NCBI GenBank assembly: GCA_017522685.1
Contig: JAFWYN010000005.1
Coordinates: 372,001-436,000 of the forward strand
Direction of reading: 5' to 3'
Length of the DNA stretch: 64,000 bases
Source: Lachnospiraceae bacterium
GTDB taxonomy: Bacteria; Bacillota_A; Clostridia; Lachnospirales; Lachnospiraceae
Shown here: positions 41,385 to 50,629 of the stretch, one piece after another
Numbering within the stretch: the stretch's first letter is position 1
Layout: each line of letters opens with the position of its first letter
Notes under the pieces: model-generated
Databases searched by the model: none
What the model was told of the DNA's origin: nothing
Seen by the model: the letters and a program-made list of their open reading frames with translations, nothing else
Program-made: the position numbers and the translations under genes

Positions 41385-43490
41385 CTAACGCACCCTATAC
41401 AAACACACATCATCCACCTGATATTCTAATGGAAACATGGCTTGTAACGCATCTTCATCCACTGCGTAGGAGCTGCGTTCGAAGCTGCTGACCAAGACAT
41501 AGTCCACAGCATATTCTTCAAATAGATGCAGGCCGGAAACAGGGTATTCATACATCTGGCGGACCTGTTCTTTGCGCTCCGTGGTATCTACACCATGGTA
41601 GTACAGGAAGGTGTCTGCTCCGCAGACCAGATTGCGGCCGGTGAGGGAGGCAATCTCGTTGTTATGACGGGTGTTGGTAAGAATCACCGCATCCGGTGCA
41701 GTGTTTTCTTCGATGTATTTGGCCAGTTCCACATATTGGGTTCCGTACAGCTGGTACTCGGATACCGCTTCCCTGCCCAGAGTAAGAATGCCGGACAGCA
41801 GGGAGAAGAACAATACACACCCTGCCAACAATCTGGCACCACCTAAATCTTTTACTTTTCTATAGAGTTCTACACTGTAATCCGCAGCAATCACACACAA
41901 GAACAAATAGGCAATATAGAGCAATTTGTTATTATCGTACACATTGGGCTGGAATACCATCAGCTCTATGACAAACCAGATGACTGCCACAGGCATAGTC
42001 AGAGCGGAAGCCACCTTTCGGCGGGCACAGATGCCGGCCAGTCCTAAGAGCAAGGGCAGTCCTATATTTTTCAGATAAAACCAAGGATAGAAGTCCCCCT
42101 GATTGCCCCAGTTAAAATGTCCACGCAGCATATTGGTATTGCCAATCACATGGCCGAAGGTCCAGAACAGCAGCTGGGGAAGGGCCAGTAGTAATACGCA
42201 TCCCAGATAAATGCCCCAGGTTTGTAGGATGTGCTTCCAACCGCCAGCGGTGATATGGCATATGAGCAGATAGGCTCCGTAAAGGATGCATGCGATGATG
42301 CCCATTACGCAGAAAATCAGCAAATCCTTCTCATGAATCTGTCCCTTTTTCAGCCAGCTTTGCAACAGACACATGGCAAAAACAAAGGCGAACAGAAGCC
42401 AGCCTGTGGGAAGAGGGTGTCGGGTTTCGCCGGCTTGACTGTTATGAAGATAAGTCAGAAGCCAGGCAGCACTGACCAGTCCCATACCTAAAAAGGAATG
42501 GGTGTGTATCATGGGTAAGGCACTGACCAGAATACCTGCGGGCAGGAAATGCTCTTTTCTTTCTTGAAAAACTGCCTTGTATAAAAGCCAGATGGCCGGG
42601 AACAGTACTGCATAGCCAAATAAGGTGGCACGTTGGGGCAGGAACATGTCCGCGATCACATTGACCCAGCGGATATTGTGTTCCACCAGATTGGTAGGTG
42701 TGGTATAAAAGCCGGTGAAAATATCTTTTAAAGTATAGCCTCCCTCTCGGCTCCAATTAATAAAGTAAAAGAAGCCCAGGCCGCCGTTTAGGAAAAAGAA
42801 CAGGTAGGTCAGCAGAGCCTTGGCCCTGGAACGAAGCAGGGTTTGAGCCAGCAGATAAACACTGCCCAATATCTGTCCAAAGGCTGCAATCATGGGCAAG
42901 ATATAAGCATAGCGTAAGGATGCCCCCATTAAATAAATGCTGGAAGAAATACTGTCGGATAAAAAGGGATAGGACAGTCTGGCACCAGGAAACAGGGAGT
43001 ATTCCGGTGGGAAAGTCCCCTGAACCGCGATACTGGTAATAAAGCCCAGATGCATATTCATATCCCCGTAGGTACACTGGCCCGTCAGCATGGCGCCGTT
43101 TTCTGCCAAAGGTATGGTATGAGTATTCAGCAGGTACACCCAAAATAACATGGTAATGCCTGCACCCATGAGAAATACCTTATGATAGGAAAGCTGCCCA
43201 ATCAAGGTACGCAGAGTGGGCTTGCCGGACTTGTCCCCACGCAGGCTCCAAAATAAAAGAGGTAAGCCTGCCGCTAACGCCAACATATGGGACAGAATGG
43301 TAAAGTCAAAGAAAAATGCAAAAAGCACCGGTATCCACTGCAAAAGTACGGAGCCGGTCACACTTCCCAGCAAAGCCTTGGTAAGAGGACTTTCTTTTTT
43401 TAAGAGACGTGACATCACCAGGATGCCCACTATTTGAAAATATAGAAAATAAAGGGTACCCACCAGATTCCCCAGTGTACTGCCAAACAT
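41385..43490 (-). CDS. Large polytopic membrane protein, probable GT-C type glycosyltransferase
   Basis: A 701-residue protein with roughly 14-15 membrane helices and a soluble C-terminal domain of about 140 residues. The first extracytoplasmic loop holds TYGDMNMHLGFITSI and PGARLSYPFLSDSISSS; an acidic DMNMH loop followed by an R-L-S-Y-P-F segment is common in GT-C-like membrane transferases that use lipid-linked sugars. The C-terminal part (ILTNTRHNNEIASLTGRNLVCG) fits the soluble domain of that group. The family is not certain. AGGAGGC precedes the ATG. It faces away from the lipoprotein gene at 43709. Confidence 0.55.
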   Translation of the reverse strand: MFGSTLGNLVGTLYFLYFQIVGILVMSRLLKKESPLTKALLGSVTGSVLLQWIPVLFAFFFDFTILSHMLALAAGLPLLFWSLRGDKSGKPTLRTLIGQLSYHKVFLMGAGITMLFWVYLLNTHTIPLAENGAMLTGQCTYGDMNMHLGFITSIAVQGTFPPEYSLFPGARLSYPFLSDSISSSIYLMGASLRYAYILPMIAAFGQILGSVYLLAQTLLRSRAKALLTYLFFFLNGGLGFFYFINWSREGGYTLKDIFTGFYTTPTNLVEHNIRWVNVIADMFLPQRATLFGYAVLFPAIWLLYKAVFQERKEHFLPAGILVSALPMIHTHSFLGMGLVSAAWLLTYLHNSQAGETRHPLPTGWLLFAFVFAMCLLQSWLKKGQIHEKDLLIFCVMGIIACILYGAYLLICHITAGGWKHILQTWGIYLGCVLLLALPQLLFWTFGHVIGNTNMLRGHFNWGNQGDFYPWFYLKNIGLPLLLGLAGICARRKVASALTMPVAVIWFVIELMVFQPNVYDNNKLLYIAYLFLCVIAADYSVELYRKVKDLGGARLLAGCVLFFSLLSGILTLGREAVSEYQLYGTQYVELAKYIEENTAPDAVILTNTRHNNEIASLTGRNLVCGADTFLYYHGVDTTERKEQVRQMYEYPVSGLHLFEEYAVDYVLVSSFERSSYAVDEDALQAMFPLEYQVDDVCLYRVR

Positions 43491-43600
43491 AATATGCCTC
43501 CTGTATCACATGGCTGTGTATGCCATGCGGTTTTAAAAGAAATAGTGATAGGCTAAGTATACCACCGGTGATGGGAAAAAGACAGCGAAAAATAGGGGAG

Positions 43601-43638
43601 CTTAAAAAAGTCTTAAAGAATTTTAAAGGTATCTTAAA
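43601..43638 (+). promoter_or_regulatory. Array of four TTAAA direct repeats
   Basis: CTTAAA (43601), CTTAAA (43612), TTTAAA (43622) and CTTAAA (43633) are spaced 11, 10 and 11 bp. TATCAT (43661-43666) is a likely -10 box without a -35 box. It resembles the array at 12810-12837 and would suit a PhoB/OmpR-type activator of the lipoprotein gene. Confidence 0.55.
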
Positions 43639-43708
43639 ACACATTTGAGGAAGAATGCGTTATCATCTTATTTGTAGAGAAAGAACTTTGCAGAAAGGAT
43701 GAGAAGAA

Positions 43709-46000
43709 GTGATAAGAGGAAAAAGAATTTACTTATTATGGATAATCGGCTTGCTTTTACTTGGGTTAACAGCATGCGGAAAGAAGGAGAAAACAGATAA
43801 TCAGGGAGGGGGGCAGCTTACTTCAGTTCTGAGCGGGGAGTATGTATACGTTCCCAATTTTGCCGATCTTAAGGATACGGAGGGAAAGACCTTCTTAAGT
43901 CATAGCCTAGTAAAGGGGGATACCCTTTATTATAGTTTGATGAGCTACTATGATTTGGTAACCATGAAGTATGATACGCAGTTCATAAAGATGGATAGGA
44001 ATACCCCCGGGCAAGGGGAACGGCTACAGTTAGAGGAGCCACAGGCGGACGGATATGAAGCCAATGTGAGCTGTTTTCAGGTGGATCAGGAGGGCAATCT
44101 GTATGTGGCTTATTATCTGACACCTCCTTATGTGGAGGGAAAGCCCTATGATAACGATGATTTCACGACGTATATTGTAAAGTATGACAACAAGCAGCAA
44201 AAGGTTTATGAAAAGGACTTGAAGAAGGTGCTTGTGGATGAAAACAATGGTTATATTTCCGCTATGGTGATAGGTGAGGATGGGCGTATATTAGCTTCTT
44301 CTTATGATGCTATCTATGTATTAAAGAAGAATGGAGACCTGCAAGCCACTATTCGCACGCAGGCGGGACAGATTAACGATATGTTTACTACGGTGGATGG
44401 TAAAGTGTTCTGTCTCCTTTACAACAGTACTGGCAAAAAGATGGAGCTGGCTGAGGTGGATACGAAGAAGAAAAGCTTGGGAGAGGTTTATCAGAATCTG
44501 CCGGAAGGAATCTTGAGGGTCAGCGGAGGAGCTCAGGGGAAATTACTTGTTATGGACAACAGTTACTTATATGAGTACGACTTGGCTACCGGGCAGGCGG
44601 TCCCCGTGGTAAGCTGGATGGACTGCTATTTAAACAGTAATGGCATCAATCATTTTACCATGCTGGAGGACGGGAATATTCTATTGACTTATGCGGACCA
44701 TTCAAACGATACCAAGGAAGTGGTAAAGCTGACCAAAACAAAAGCCTCTGAGTTACCGCAAAAGGAGCAGTTGGTACTGTCCTCCCTTTATGATACCAAA
44801 CAAAATCAGGAGCTTCAGAATGCTATTATGGAGTTTAACAGAACAAGTACCCAATATAAGATTGTCTATAAATCCTATATTGACTCAAACATGGGCCGGA
44901 CGGAAAATACCATTCCGGACGCAAAGTCGCTGATGCATGCGGATTTGCTGAGTGATAATCCGCCGGATCTTATAGATTTGTCCTATGGTAGAATCGGGGA
45001 TTTGGAGAGAGCCGGTATTTTGGAGGATTTGACGCCTTATCTGGAAAAAAGTCAGGTGATTAAGAAGGAGGACTTTGTACCCTCTGTTTTACAGGCCTAT
45101 ATCTACGGCGGAAAGCAAGTCACCATACCCGGAAGCTTCCGTTTGAATACCCTGATAGGGAAAAAGGCTTTGGTGGGTGATACACCCGGATGGACTTTAG
45201 AGGATATGATGCAGCTGGCAGAGCAGTATCCGGATGCCCGGCTGATGGAGATGATGACACAGGATATGAACCTGGAGATGTGTTTGCAATATAATAGCAG
45301 CTACTTCGTGGATTACGAAGCGGGAACCTGCCGATTCGATAGTCCCGAGTTTATCAGAGTGCTGGAGTTTGCCCGGAAGTTTGAGGGATATCCCACTTAT
45401 AATCTTTCCGCACAGCTTCAGCAGAATAAGGTGCTTTTAAGTACACTGAGTATTTATAGTGTGGAGGAATACCAAAAATATCAATTGCTGTTTGGAGAGC
45501 CTACGGTCTGCATCGGATATCCTATGGTGGATGGTAGTAACGGAGTATTTATAGAAGCGGCTGACATGTACGGCATTACGGCTAAGAGTGAACATAAGGA
45601 GGGAGCATGGGCCTTTATCGAAAAGAATCTAAGCAATCAAGGAGTTGGGGATGGCTATACCTGGGGCTTTCCGACCCGCGTGGATGAACTGGAGGAGGTT
45701 TTCGAAGAAGCACAACGGCCGGAATATAAGAAGGATGAAAACGGACAACTGCAGGAAGTTCCCAAAACCACAGCCACATTTGCTGACTGGGAGGCTGAAA
45801 TCTATCCTGCAGAGGAAGAGCAGATAGAGGTGCTCAGAAAGCTCATAGCAGAAGCCAAGCCGTTAAATGATAATGATGCGGAAATCCTGAAAATCATAAA
45901 GGAGGAGGCACAGGCTTATTTTGTCGGACAAAAAACCGCAGAGGATGTGGCAAAGATTATACAAAGCAGGGTATCTATATTTGTAAGCGAGAACGGATAA
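43709..46000 (+). CDS. Extracellular solute-binding-like lipoprotein with N-terminal propeller-like region
   Basis: A 763-residue lipoprotein (lipobox LTAC with Cys23). Residues about 50-350 have repeated strands and FAD/DGRILASSYDAIYVLKKNG-type blades, suggesting a beta-propeller. Residues about 360-690 resemble family 1 sugar-binding proteins (LVLSSLYDTKQNQELQNAIMEFNRTS, DLIDLSYGRIGDLERAGILEDLTPYL in parts, and KEGAWAFIEKNL). No sugar permeases adjoin it, so it may sense or bind rather than feed a transporter. The start is GTG 43709 with AAAGGATG. It has the direct-repeat array upstream. Confidence 0.78.
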   Translation: MIRGKRIYLLWIIGLLLLGLTACGKKEKTDNQGGGQLTSVLSGEYVYVPNFADLKDTEGKTFLSHSLVKGDTLYYSLMSYYDLVTMKYDTQFIKMDRNTPGQGERLQLEEPQADGYEANVSCFQVDQEGNLYVAYYLTPPYVEGKPYDNDDFTTYIVKYDNKQQKVYEKDLKKVLVDENNGYISAMVIGEDGRILASSYDAIYVLKKNGDLQATIRTQAGQINDMFTTVDGKVFCLLYNSTGKKMELAEVDTKKKSLGEVYQNLPEGILRVSGGAQGKLLVMDNSYLYEYDLATGQAVPVVSWMDCYLNSNGINHFTMLEDGNILLTYADHSNDTKEVVKLTKTKASELPQKEQLVLSSLYDTKQNQELQNAIMEFNRTSTQYKIVYKSYIDSNMGRTENTIPDAKSLMHADLLSDNPPDLIDLSYGRIGDLERAGILEDLTPYLEKSQVIKKEDFVPSVLQAYIYGGKQVTIPGSFRLNTLIGKKALVGDTPGWTLEDMMQLAEQYPDARLMEMMTQDMNLEMCLQYNSSYFVDYEAGTCRFDSPEFIRVLEFARKFEGYPTYNLSAQLQQNKVLLSTLSIYSVEEYQKYQLLFGEPTVCIGYPMVDGSNGVFIEAADMYGITAKSEHKEGAWAFIEKNLSNQGVGDGYTWGFPTRVDELEEVFEEAQRPEYKKDENGQLQEVPKTTATFADWEAEIYPAEEEQIEVLRKLIAEAKPLNDNDAEILKIIKEEAQAYFVGQKTAEDVAKIIQSRVSIFVSENG

Positions 46001-46032
46001 AGAGCCCTCATGAATTCACAAATTTAACACAC

Positions 46033-46084
46033 TTCACACACAAAACTTTCACCGAATCATCACCAACCCTTCACAGAATCATCA
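46033..46084 (+). promoter_or_regulatory. TTCACxGAATCATCA direct repeats before the ABC operon
   Basis: TTCACCGAATCATCA (46048-46062) and TTCACAGAATCATCA (46070-46084) are 22 bp apart, two helical turns, and a shorter TTCACACA is at 46033. TTGACATTTTACACATACAAT follows (46093-46113, in two elements). They are likely operator sites of the exporter operon. Confidence 0.4.
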
Positions 46085-46187
46085 ATTTTTCTTGACATTT
46101 TACACATACAATGAATGAGAGAAGAAAGGTCTGTCCGGATTGCATGCAACGGCAATCCGGATAGGCTATGTAATGGAGGAAAACAGC

Positions 46188-47249
46188 ATGATAGAGGTAA
46201 GTAATCTTACGAAAAAGTATGGCAAGCATACGGCTGTGGATAATCTGTCCTTTCAGGTGGAAAAGGGACAGATTTATGGCTTTTTAGGACCCAATGGTGC
46301 CGGAAAATCCACTACCATGAATATCATTACAGGGTATTTGGCAGCTACGGAGGGTACAGTAAAAATCAACGGTTATGATGTGTTGAAGGAGCCGGAGGAG
46401 GCGAAAAAGTGTATCGGATATCTGCCGGAGCTTCCCCCCTTATACATGGATATGACGGTGGGAGAATATCTGGACTTTGTGGCACAGCTGAAAAAGGTGA
46501 AGGCAAAAGAAAGAGCGGAGCAGATCGCTGAAATCATGGAAAAAACGGGTATTACCGACATGAAGGGCAGACTGATTAAGAACCTTTCCAAGGGCTATAA
46601 GCAGCGTGTAGGCCTGGCACAGGCACTGGTGGGATATCCGGAGGTAATCATCTTAGATGAGCCCAGCGTAGGTTTGGATCCCAAGCAGATTATAGAGATG
46701 AGAGAGTTTATCCGTTCCCTGGCGCAGGAGCATACGGTGATTTTAAGTTCTCATATTTTGTCGGAGGTAAAGGCGGTCTGCGACCATATTATGATTATTT
46801 CCCACGGCAAGCTGGTAGCCAGCGACTCCCCGGAAAATCTGCAGAAGATGATGGGCGGTTCCAGTGAATTGCAAATCAGTGTACGGGGAAGAGAAGAAGA
46901 GGTGCTGAGTGTGCTTTCTTCTTTGGAGTACGTACAGAGTGTGACACTGGAAGAGGCAGAAGAGACGGGCTGTGTAAAAGTGATTATCACCACCGACCAA
47001 AGTGTGGATGTGCGTGAGCAGGTATTTTATAAGCTGGCTGAGTCCCATCTGCCCATTATGTCCATGAAGAAGGCAGAAAAGAGTCTGGAGGATATCTTCT
47101 TAGAGCTGACGGGTGAGGATACCCCGGAGGCACAGGAGGCGGAGCCCAATGCGGATGGCGAAGCACAGGAAATGCCTCAAGCAGAAGAAAAAACCTTGGA
47201 AGAAGCCCTGGAAGAGGCTTGGGGAAATCCGGAAAAGGAGGAAAACTAA
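46188..47249 (+). CDS. ABC transporter ATP-binding protein (GldA-like)
   Basis: A 353-residue ATPase. Walker A GPNGAGKST, Q-loop region, signature NLSKGYKQRVGLAQAL (an LSKGY variant of LSGGQ), Walker B VIILDEPSVGLDP and the H-loop SSH are present. After residue 220 a regulatory domain and an acidic tail (Glu/Ala-rich, about 310-353) follow. The start is ATG 46188 with GGAGG 8 bases before it; earlier in-frame ATGs lie in the leader. It is directly joined to the permease gene and to a DUF4340 gene, the usual three-gene order of Gld-type exporters. Confidence 0.9.
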   Translation: MIEVSNLTKKYGKHTAVDNLSFQVEKGQIYGFLGPNGAGKSTTMNIITGYLAATEGTVKINGYDVLKEPEEAKKCIGYLPELPPLYMDMTVGEYLDFVAQLKKVKAKERAEQIAEIMEKTGITDMKGRLIKNLSKGYKQRVGLAQALVGYPEVIILDEPSVGLDPKQIIEMREFIRSLAQEHTVILSSHILSEVKAVCDHIMIISHGKLVASDSPENLQKMMGGSSELQISVRGREEEVLSVLSSLEYVQSVTLEEAEETGCVKVIITTDQSVDVREQVFYKLAESHLPIMSMKKAEKSLEDIFLELTGEDTPEAQEAEPNADGEAQEMPQAEEKTLEEALEEAWGNPEKEEN

Positions 47250-49358
47250 ATGTTTGCAATATATAAAAGAGAATTAAAAGCCTATTTTCACTCCTTTATC
47301 GGAATGCTTTTTATCGCAATTATGCTTTGTTTTGTGGGCTTATATTACACAGTTTATAATTTATTGTCGGCATCGCCCTACTTTTCCTATGCTATTGCGT
47401 CAGTGTTAGTGGTGTTTATGCTGGCGGTGCCTATTCTTTGTATGAGAGTATTGGCGGAGGAGCGTAAAAGCAAAACAGACCAGTTGATATTGACTGCGCC
47501 CATATCCGTAGGCAAAATCGTAATGGGTAAGTTTCTGGCATTACTTACAATTTTCACCATTCCCACGTTGATTATCAGTGTATATCCTTTGATCTTGACG
47601 AAATACGGTACCGTGCCATTGGCGGAAGCATATCTGGCTGTTTTGGGATTTCATCTGTATGGCATGGCCTGTATCGCCATAGGAATCTTCGTATCCTCAT
47701 TGACAGAGAGTCAGGTGATTGCAGCGGTAGTAGGCTTTGGTGTATTGTTCTTAGGCTATATGATGCCGTCCATTTGCATGCTTTTATCCTCAAACGGCAA
47801 TCTGCTTACAAGGATTTTAAGTGTATATGATATGTATACTCCTTTCCAGGAAATGATGACGGGTACCCTGGATTTGAGCAGTGTATTGTATTTCCTGTTA
47901 TTAACCGGCTTTGTGCTGTTTTTGACGGTGCAGTCCATCCAGAAGAGACGCTACAGTGTTTCCATTAAGAAGTTTGGCATGGGTGCTTACAATACCGGCA
48001 TGATTGCAATCGCAATCGTAGGAATGATATTGGTAAATCTGGTGGTGGGTGAAATCCCCCGTACCTACACCAAAATCGATTTGACCGGAGAAAAGCTGTA
48101 TTCCCTGACAGACCAAAGTATTGAGTTTGTGAAGAATATGAAGGAGGATGTAACCATCTATGCCATCGTGCAGAAGGAGGCGGCAGACCAGACACTGGCC
48201 CAGACATTGGAGCGCTATGATGATTTGTCCGACCATATTACAGTGGAATATATCGATCCCAATATGAACCCTACCTTCCATACCCAATACACCACAGACA
48301 ATATCAGTCTGAATAGTTTGATTGTGGTGGGTGAGAAACGTAGCAAGGTCATCGACCATTACTATGATATCTACGAATACAGCATTGACTATACCACTTA
48401 TACCTCTTCGACTACCGGTTATGACGGCGAAGGGCAGATTACCAGTGCGCTGGCCTATGTGACCAGTGATGATATGCCTAAGGTATATCTGGTAGAGGGC
48501 CATGGGGAGTTGACCCTAAGCGATAGCTTTGCCTCTGCACTGGACAAGGAAAATGTGGAATACGAAACCATCAGCCTTCTTAAGAATGAGGCGGTGCCCG
48601 AGGACGCAGCTTGTCTGATGATTTTATCACCCAGCAGCGACTTTTCCGAGGATGACAAGAATAAGGTGATTGACTACCTGAATAAGGGTGGTAAGGTGAT
48701 TGTAAACACGGCTTATGTGGAGGACCCCATGCCGAATTTGAAAGCAATTCTGGAATATGCGGGGATTCAGCTGGCAGACGGTCTGATTGTGGAAGGCAAC
48801 TATGAGTATTATTATCAGAGTCCCTTCTATCTGCTTCCGGACATGGGCAGCAGCTATACGGATGGTGTTGCAGGTTACACTTATGTATTTGCTCCCTTTG
48901 CACAGAGTTTGCAGTATGAGGAGACAGCAGAAGGTATTACCTATACAGATATTTTATTTACTTCCGCAGAGGCTTATGTAAAAACAAACCTGGCAGAGGC
49001 CACAGATTATGCCATGGAAGAGGGTGACCTGCCCGGACCTCATGTATTAGCAGTGGAAGCCGTAAAAACCTTAGAAAATGGTGAGGCTACCATGGTGGTT
49101 TATGGTTGTGCGGAGCTGTTTACGGACGCTGCCAATCAGATGGTGAGCGGTGCCAATCAGGTGGTGTTTACCAATACGGTCAGCCGCTTTGTAAACCATG
49201 AGTCCAGTGTATCCGTACCGGTTAAGTCCTACGATGTAAGCATGCTGGTATTGACACAGAAGGACATCTTCCTGTTGGAAATCGGTACCATTATCGTATT
49301 GCCGGTGGCTTGTCTGGTGATTGGCTTTGTGGTTTGGTTCAAACGTCGTAAGAAATAG
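47250..49358 (+). CDS. Fused ABC-2 permease and GldG-like auxiliary protein
   Basis: A 702-residue fusion. Residues 1-240 are an ABC-2 permease with six membrane helices (KAYFHSFIGMLFIAIML first). Then one more helix (about 250-270) leads to a large extracytoplasmic GldG/IFT52-like domain: LTGEKLYSLTDQSIEFVKN, KVYLVEGHGELTLSDSF and LMILSPSSDFSEDDKNKVIDYLNKGGKVIVN (in parts). A last helix near the C terminus anchors it. In Bacteroidetes these parts belong to the gliding exporter; in Firmicutes the substrate is unknown. The ATG follows the ATPase stop with only one base gap. Confidence 0.87.
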   Translation: MFAIYKRELKAYFHSFIGMLFIAIMLCFVGLYYTVYNLLSASPYFSYAIASVLVVFMLAVPILCMRVLAEERKSKTDQLILTAPISVGKIVMGKFLALLTIFTIPTLIISVYPLILTKYGTVPLAEAYLAVLGFHLYGMACIAIGIFVSSLTESQVIAAVVGFGVLFLGYMMPSICMLLSSNGNLLTRILSVYDMYTPFQEMMTGTLDLSSVLYFLLLTGFVLFLTVQSIQKRRYSVSIKKFGMGAYNTGMIAIAIVGMILVNLVVGEIPRTYTKIDLTGEKLYSLTDQSIEFVKNMKEDVTIYAIVQKEAADQTLAQTLERYDDLSDHITVEYIDPNMNPTFHTQYTTDNISLNSLIVVGEKRSKVIDHYYDIYEYSIDYTTYTSSTTGYDGEGQITSALAYVTSDDMPKVYLVEGHGELTLSDSFASALDKENVEYETISLLKNEAVPEDAACLMILSPSSDFSEDDKNKVIDYLNKGGKVIVNTAYVEDPMPNLKAILEYAGIQLADGLIVEGNYEYYYQSPFYLLPDMGSSYTDGVAGYTYVFAPFAQSLQYEETAEGITYTDILFTSAEAYVKTNLAEATDYAMEEGDLPGPHVLAVEAVKTLENGEATMVVYGCAELFTDAANQMVSGANQVVFTNTVSRFVNHESSVSVPVKSYDVSMLVLTQKDIFLLEIGTIIVLPVACLVIGFVVWFKRRKK

Positions 49359-49370
49359 GAGGGTGAAACC

Positions 49371-50054
49371 ATGAAAAAACAGAAGAAGCAAATGATTTTC
49401 ATGCTTCTGGTAGTGGCCATATTGTTTGCAAGCTATATGGTGCTGCAACGACAGAACAGCGCCGGGGAAGAGGCAACTTCAGAGGATACCACGGAGAAAC
49501 TTTTTGACCAATTTGGCAGTGAAACAGACAGCAGTCAGGTGACGGAGCTATCTTATTATGTGGGTGAGGAGCTTTGCAGCTTTGTAAAGGAAGAGGATGT
49601 CTGGAAGGCAAAAGAAGATAAGGAGCTGACACTGAGGCAGAGTTCCATAAATACTATGGTATCCTGTGTGGTGGCCACCAGTATCGTATCCAGGCTGGAA
49701 GATGTGGCAGACTTGTCACAATATGGCTTGCAGGAGCCGGCCAACACCATTACGCTGAAGGTGGCAGGCACGGAGCATGTCATTAAGGTGGGAGACAGCA
49801 ACGACCTGACCTCCTATCTGTATCTGCAGATGGACGACAGCGATACCGTGTATGTGGTAAGCAGCGGTATCTCCAACAGCTTCAATCAGAGCTTGGATGA
49901 TTTGGTAGAAGGGGAAGAAAGCGAAGTGGTTGAAGAGACGGAAGCGGTTGAAGAGACCGAAGTGGTTGAAGACGCAGAGGTGGAAGAAACCGAAGGAACT
50001 GAAGACGCGGAAGTGACCGAAGAAACAGAAGTGATTGAAACGACAGAAGAATAG
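49371..50054 (+). CDS. Short DUF4340 protein with acidic repeat tail
   Basis: A 227-residue protein with an N-terminal membrane helix (MIFMLLVVAILFASYMVL) and one DUF4340 unit (VTELSYYVGEELCSFVKEEDVWKA, YGLQEPANTITLKVAG, TSYLYLQMDDSDTVYVV). DUF4340 proteins of this operon type usually have about 400 or more residues with a second unit. Here the protein stops after the first and ends in about 45 residues of Glu/Val/Thr repeats (EETEVVEDAEVEETEGTED-like). The repeat-rich DNA suggests truncation and replacement of the C terminus. It completes the exporter operon, just before a terminator. Confidence 0.75.
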   Translation: MKKQKKQMIFMLLVVAILFASYMVLQRQNSAGEEATSEDTTEKLFDQFGSETDSSQVTELSYYVGEELCSFVKEEDVWKAKEDKELTLRQSSINTMVSCVVATSIVSRLEDVADLSQYGLQEPANTITLKVAGTEHVIKVGDSNDLTSYLYLQMDDSDTVYVVSSGISNSFNQSLDDLVEGEESEVVEETEAVEETEVVEDAEVEETEGTEDAEVTEETEVIETTEE

Positions 50055-50065
50055 AGAGAAAGCCG

Positions 50066-50100
50066 AAACTCCATGGTTGTGATGACCATGGAGTTTTTTT
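50066..50100 (+). terminator. Intrinsic terminator of the Gld-type exporter operon
   Basis: AAACTCCATGGT (50066-50077) pairs with ACCATGGAGTTT and is followed by seven T residues. Confidence 0.9.
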
Positions 50101-50128
50101 GTATAGTTTGAACTCCAAAATTAGGTGA

Positions 50129-50382
50129 TTGGGCAAGCGGAGTCCATATATGGTTTTTATGCCCAAAATCCGGTGGAAAAATAGTCGATTTATTACTTTT
50201 ATGGACTGATTTGGGCAAGGCAGCAATCTACTGTATTTTTCTGCCCAAAGATTAGCTGATATTTGGGCAGAGATGTAACGGATGAAGCCTCTTTGCCCAA
50301 AAACATGCTAAACGAATAAATAAGGCGGTTTGAATAGAATAGAATTGGGCATAAGAAGGGAGAACGCCTTTCCTATGCCCAA
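50129..50382. repeat. Eight alternating TTGGGCA sites forming four equal inverted-repeat units
   Basis: TTGGGCA occurs at 50129, 50211, 50263 and 50345, and its complement TGCCCAA at 50160, 50242, 50294 and 50376. Every pair is exactly 31 bp apart (TTGGGCA-N24-TGCCCAA, 38-bp units). Distances between units are 82, 52 and 82 bp, so units 1/3 and 2/4 are each 134 bp apart. The inner sequences differ. Unit 4 has 12-bp arms (GAATTGGGCATA/TATGCCCAATTC). It lies between a terminator and the next promoter and encodes nothing. Confidence 0.75.
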
Positions 50383-50517
50383 TTCAGCAAGACATGTCAG
50401 AAAAAATCTGTCCTTGCAGTTGGCACGATTCAGCTTACAAATAGTGTTTCCTATAAAGCCCCCACGAGCTGCAAGAATATTTTCAATAAAAATATATCGA
50501 AATACGATAAAAATGTG

Positions 50518-50546
50518 TTGACAAACACCAAAAAGTGATTTATGAT
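50518..50546 (+). promoter_or_regulatory. Sigma-A promoter of the DUF2975 operon
   Basis: TTGACA (50518-50523), a 17-bp spacer and TATGAT (50541-50546). A GTGTTGACAAACAC dyad surrounds the -35 box and could be an operator for the HTH protein of the operon. Confidence 0.75.
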
Positions 50547-50629
50547 GGCATCAAGAGGTAAATATTTACAGCAAAAGTAACTACGTCAACAAGGATCAAA
50601 TCACCTCATAGGTGAGAACGGAGGAAAAT

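Noticed and set aside
41385..43490. Assignment to a specific oligosaccharyl or mannosyl transferase family
   Set aside because: The helix pattern and acidic loop suggest a GT-C fold, but no diagnostic motif of a named family is certain.
49915..50050. Repeated GAAGAGACGGAAG-like DNA
   Set aside because: It is the coding repeat of the acidic tail of the DUF4340 protein; long minus-strand frames here are its shadow.
50413..50475. CTTGCAG/CTGCAAG inverted repeat next to the TTGGGCA array
   Set aside because: Only 7-bp arms with a 49-nt loop; can occur by chance.
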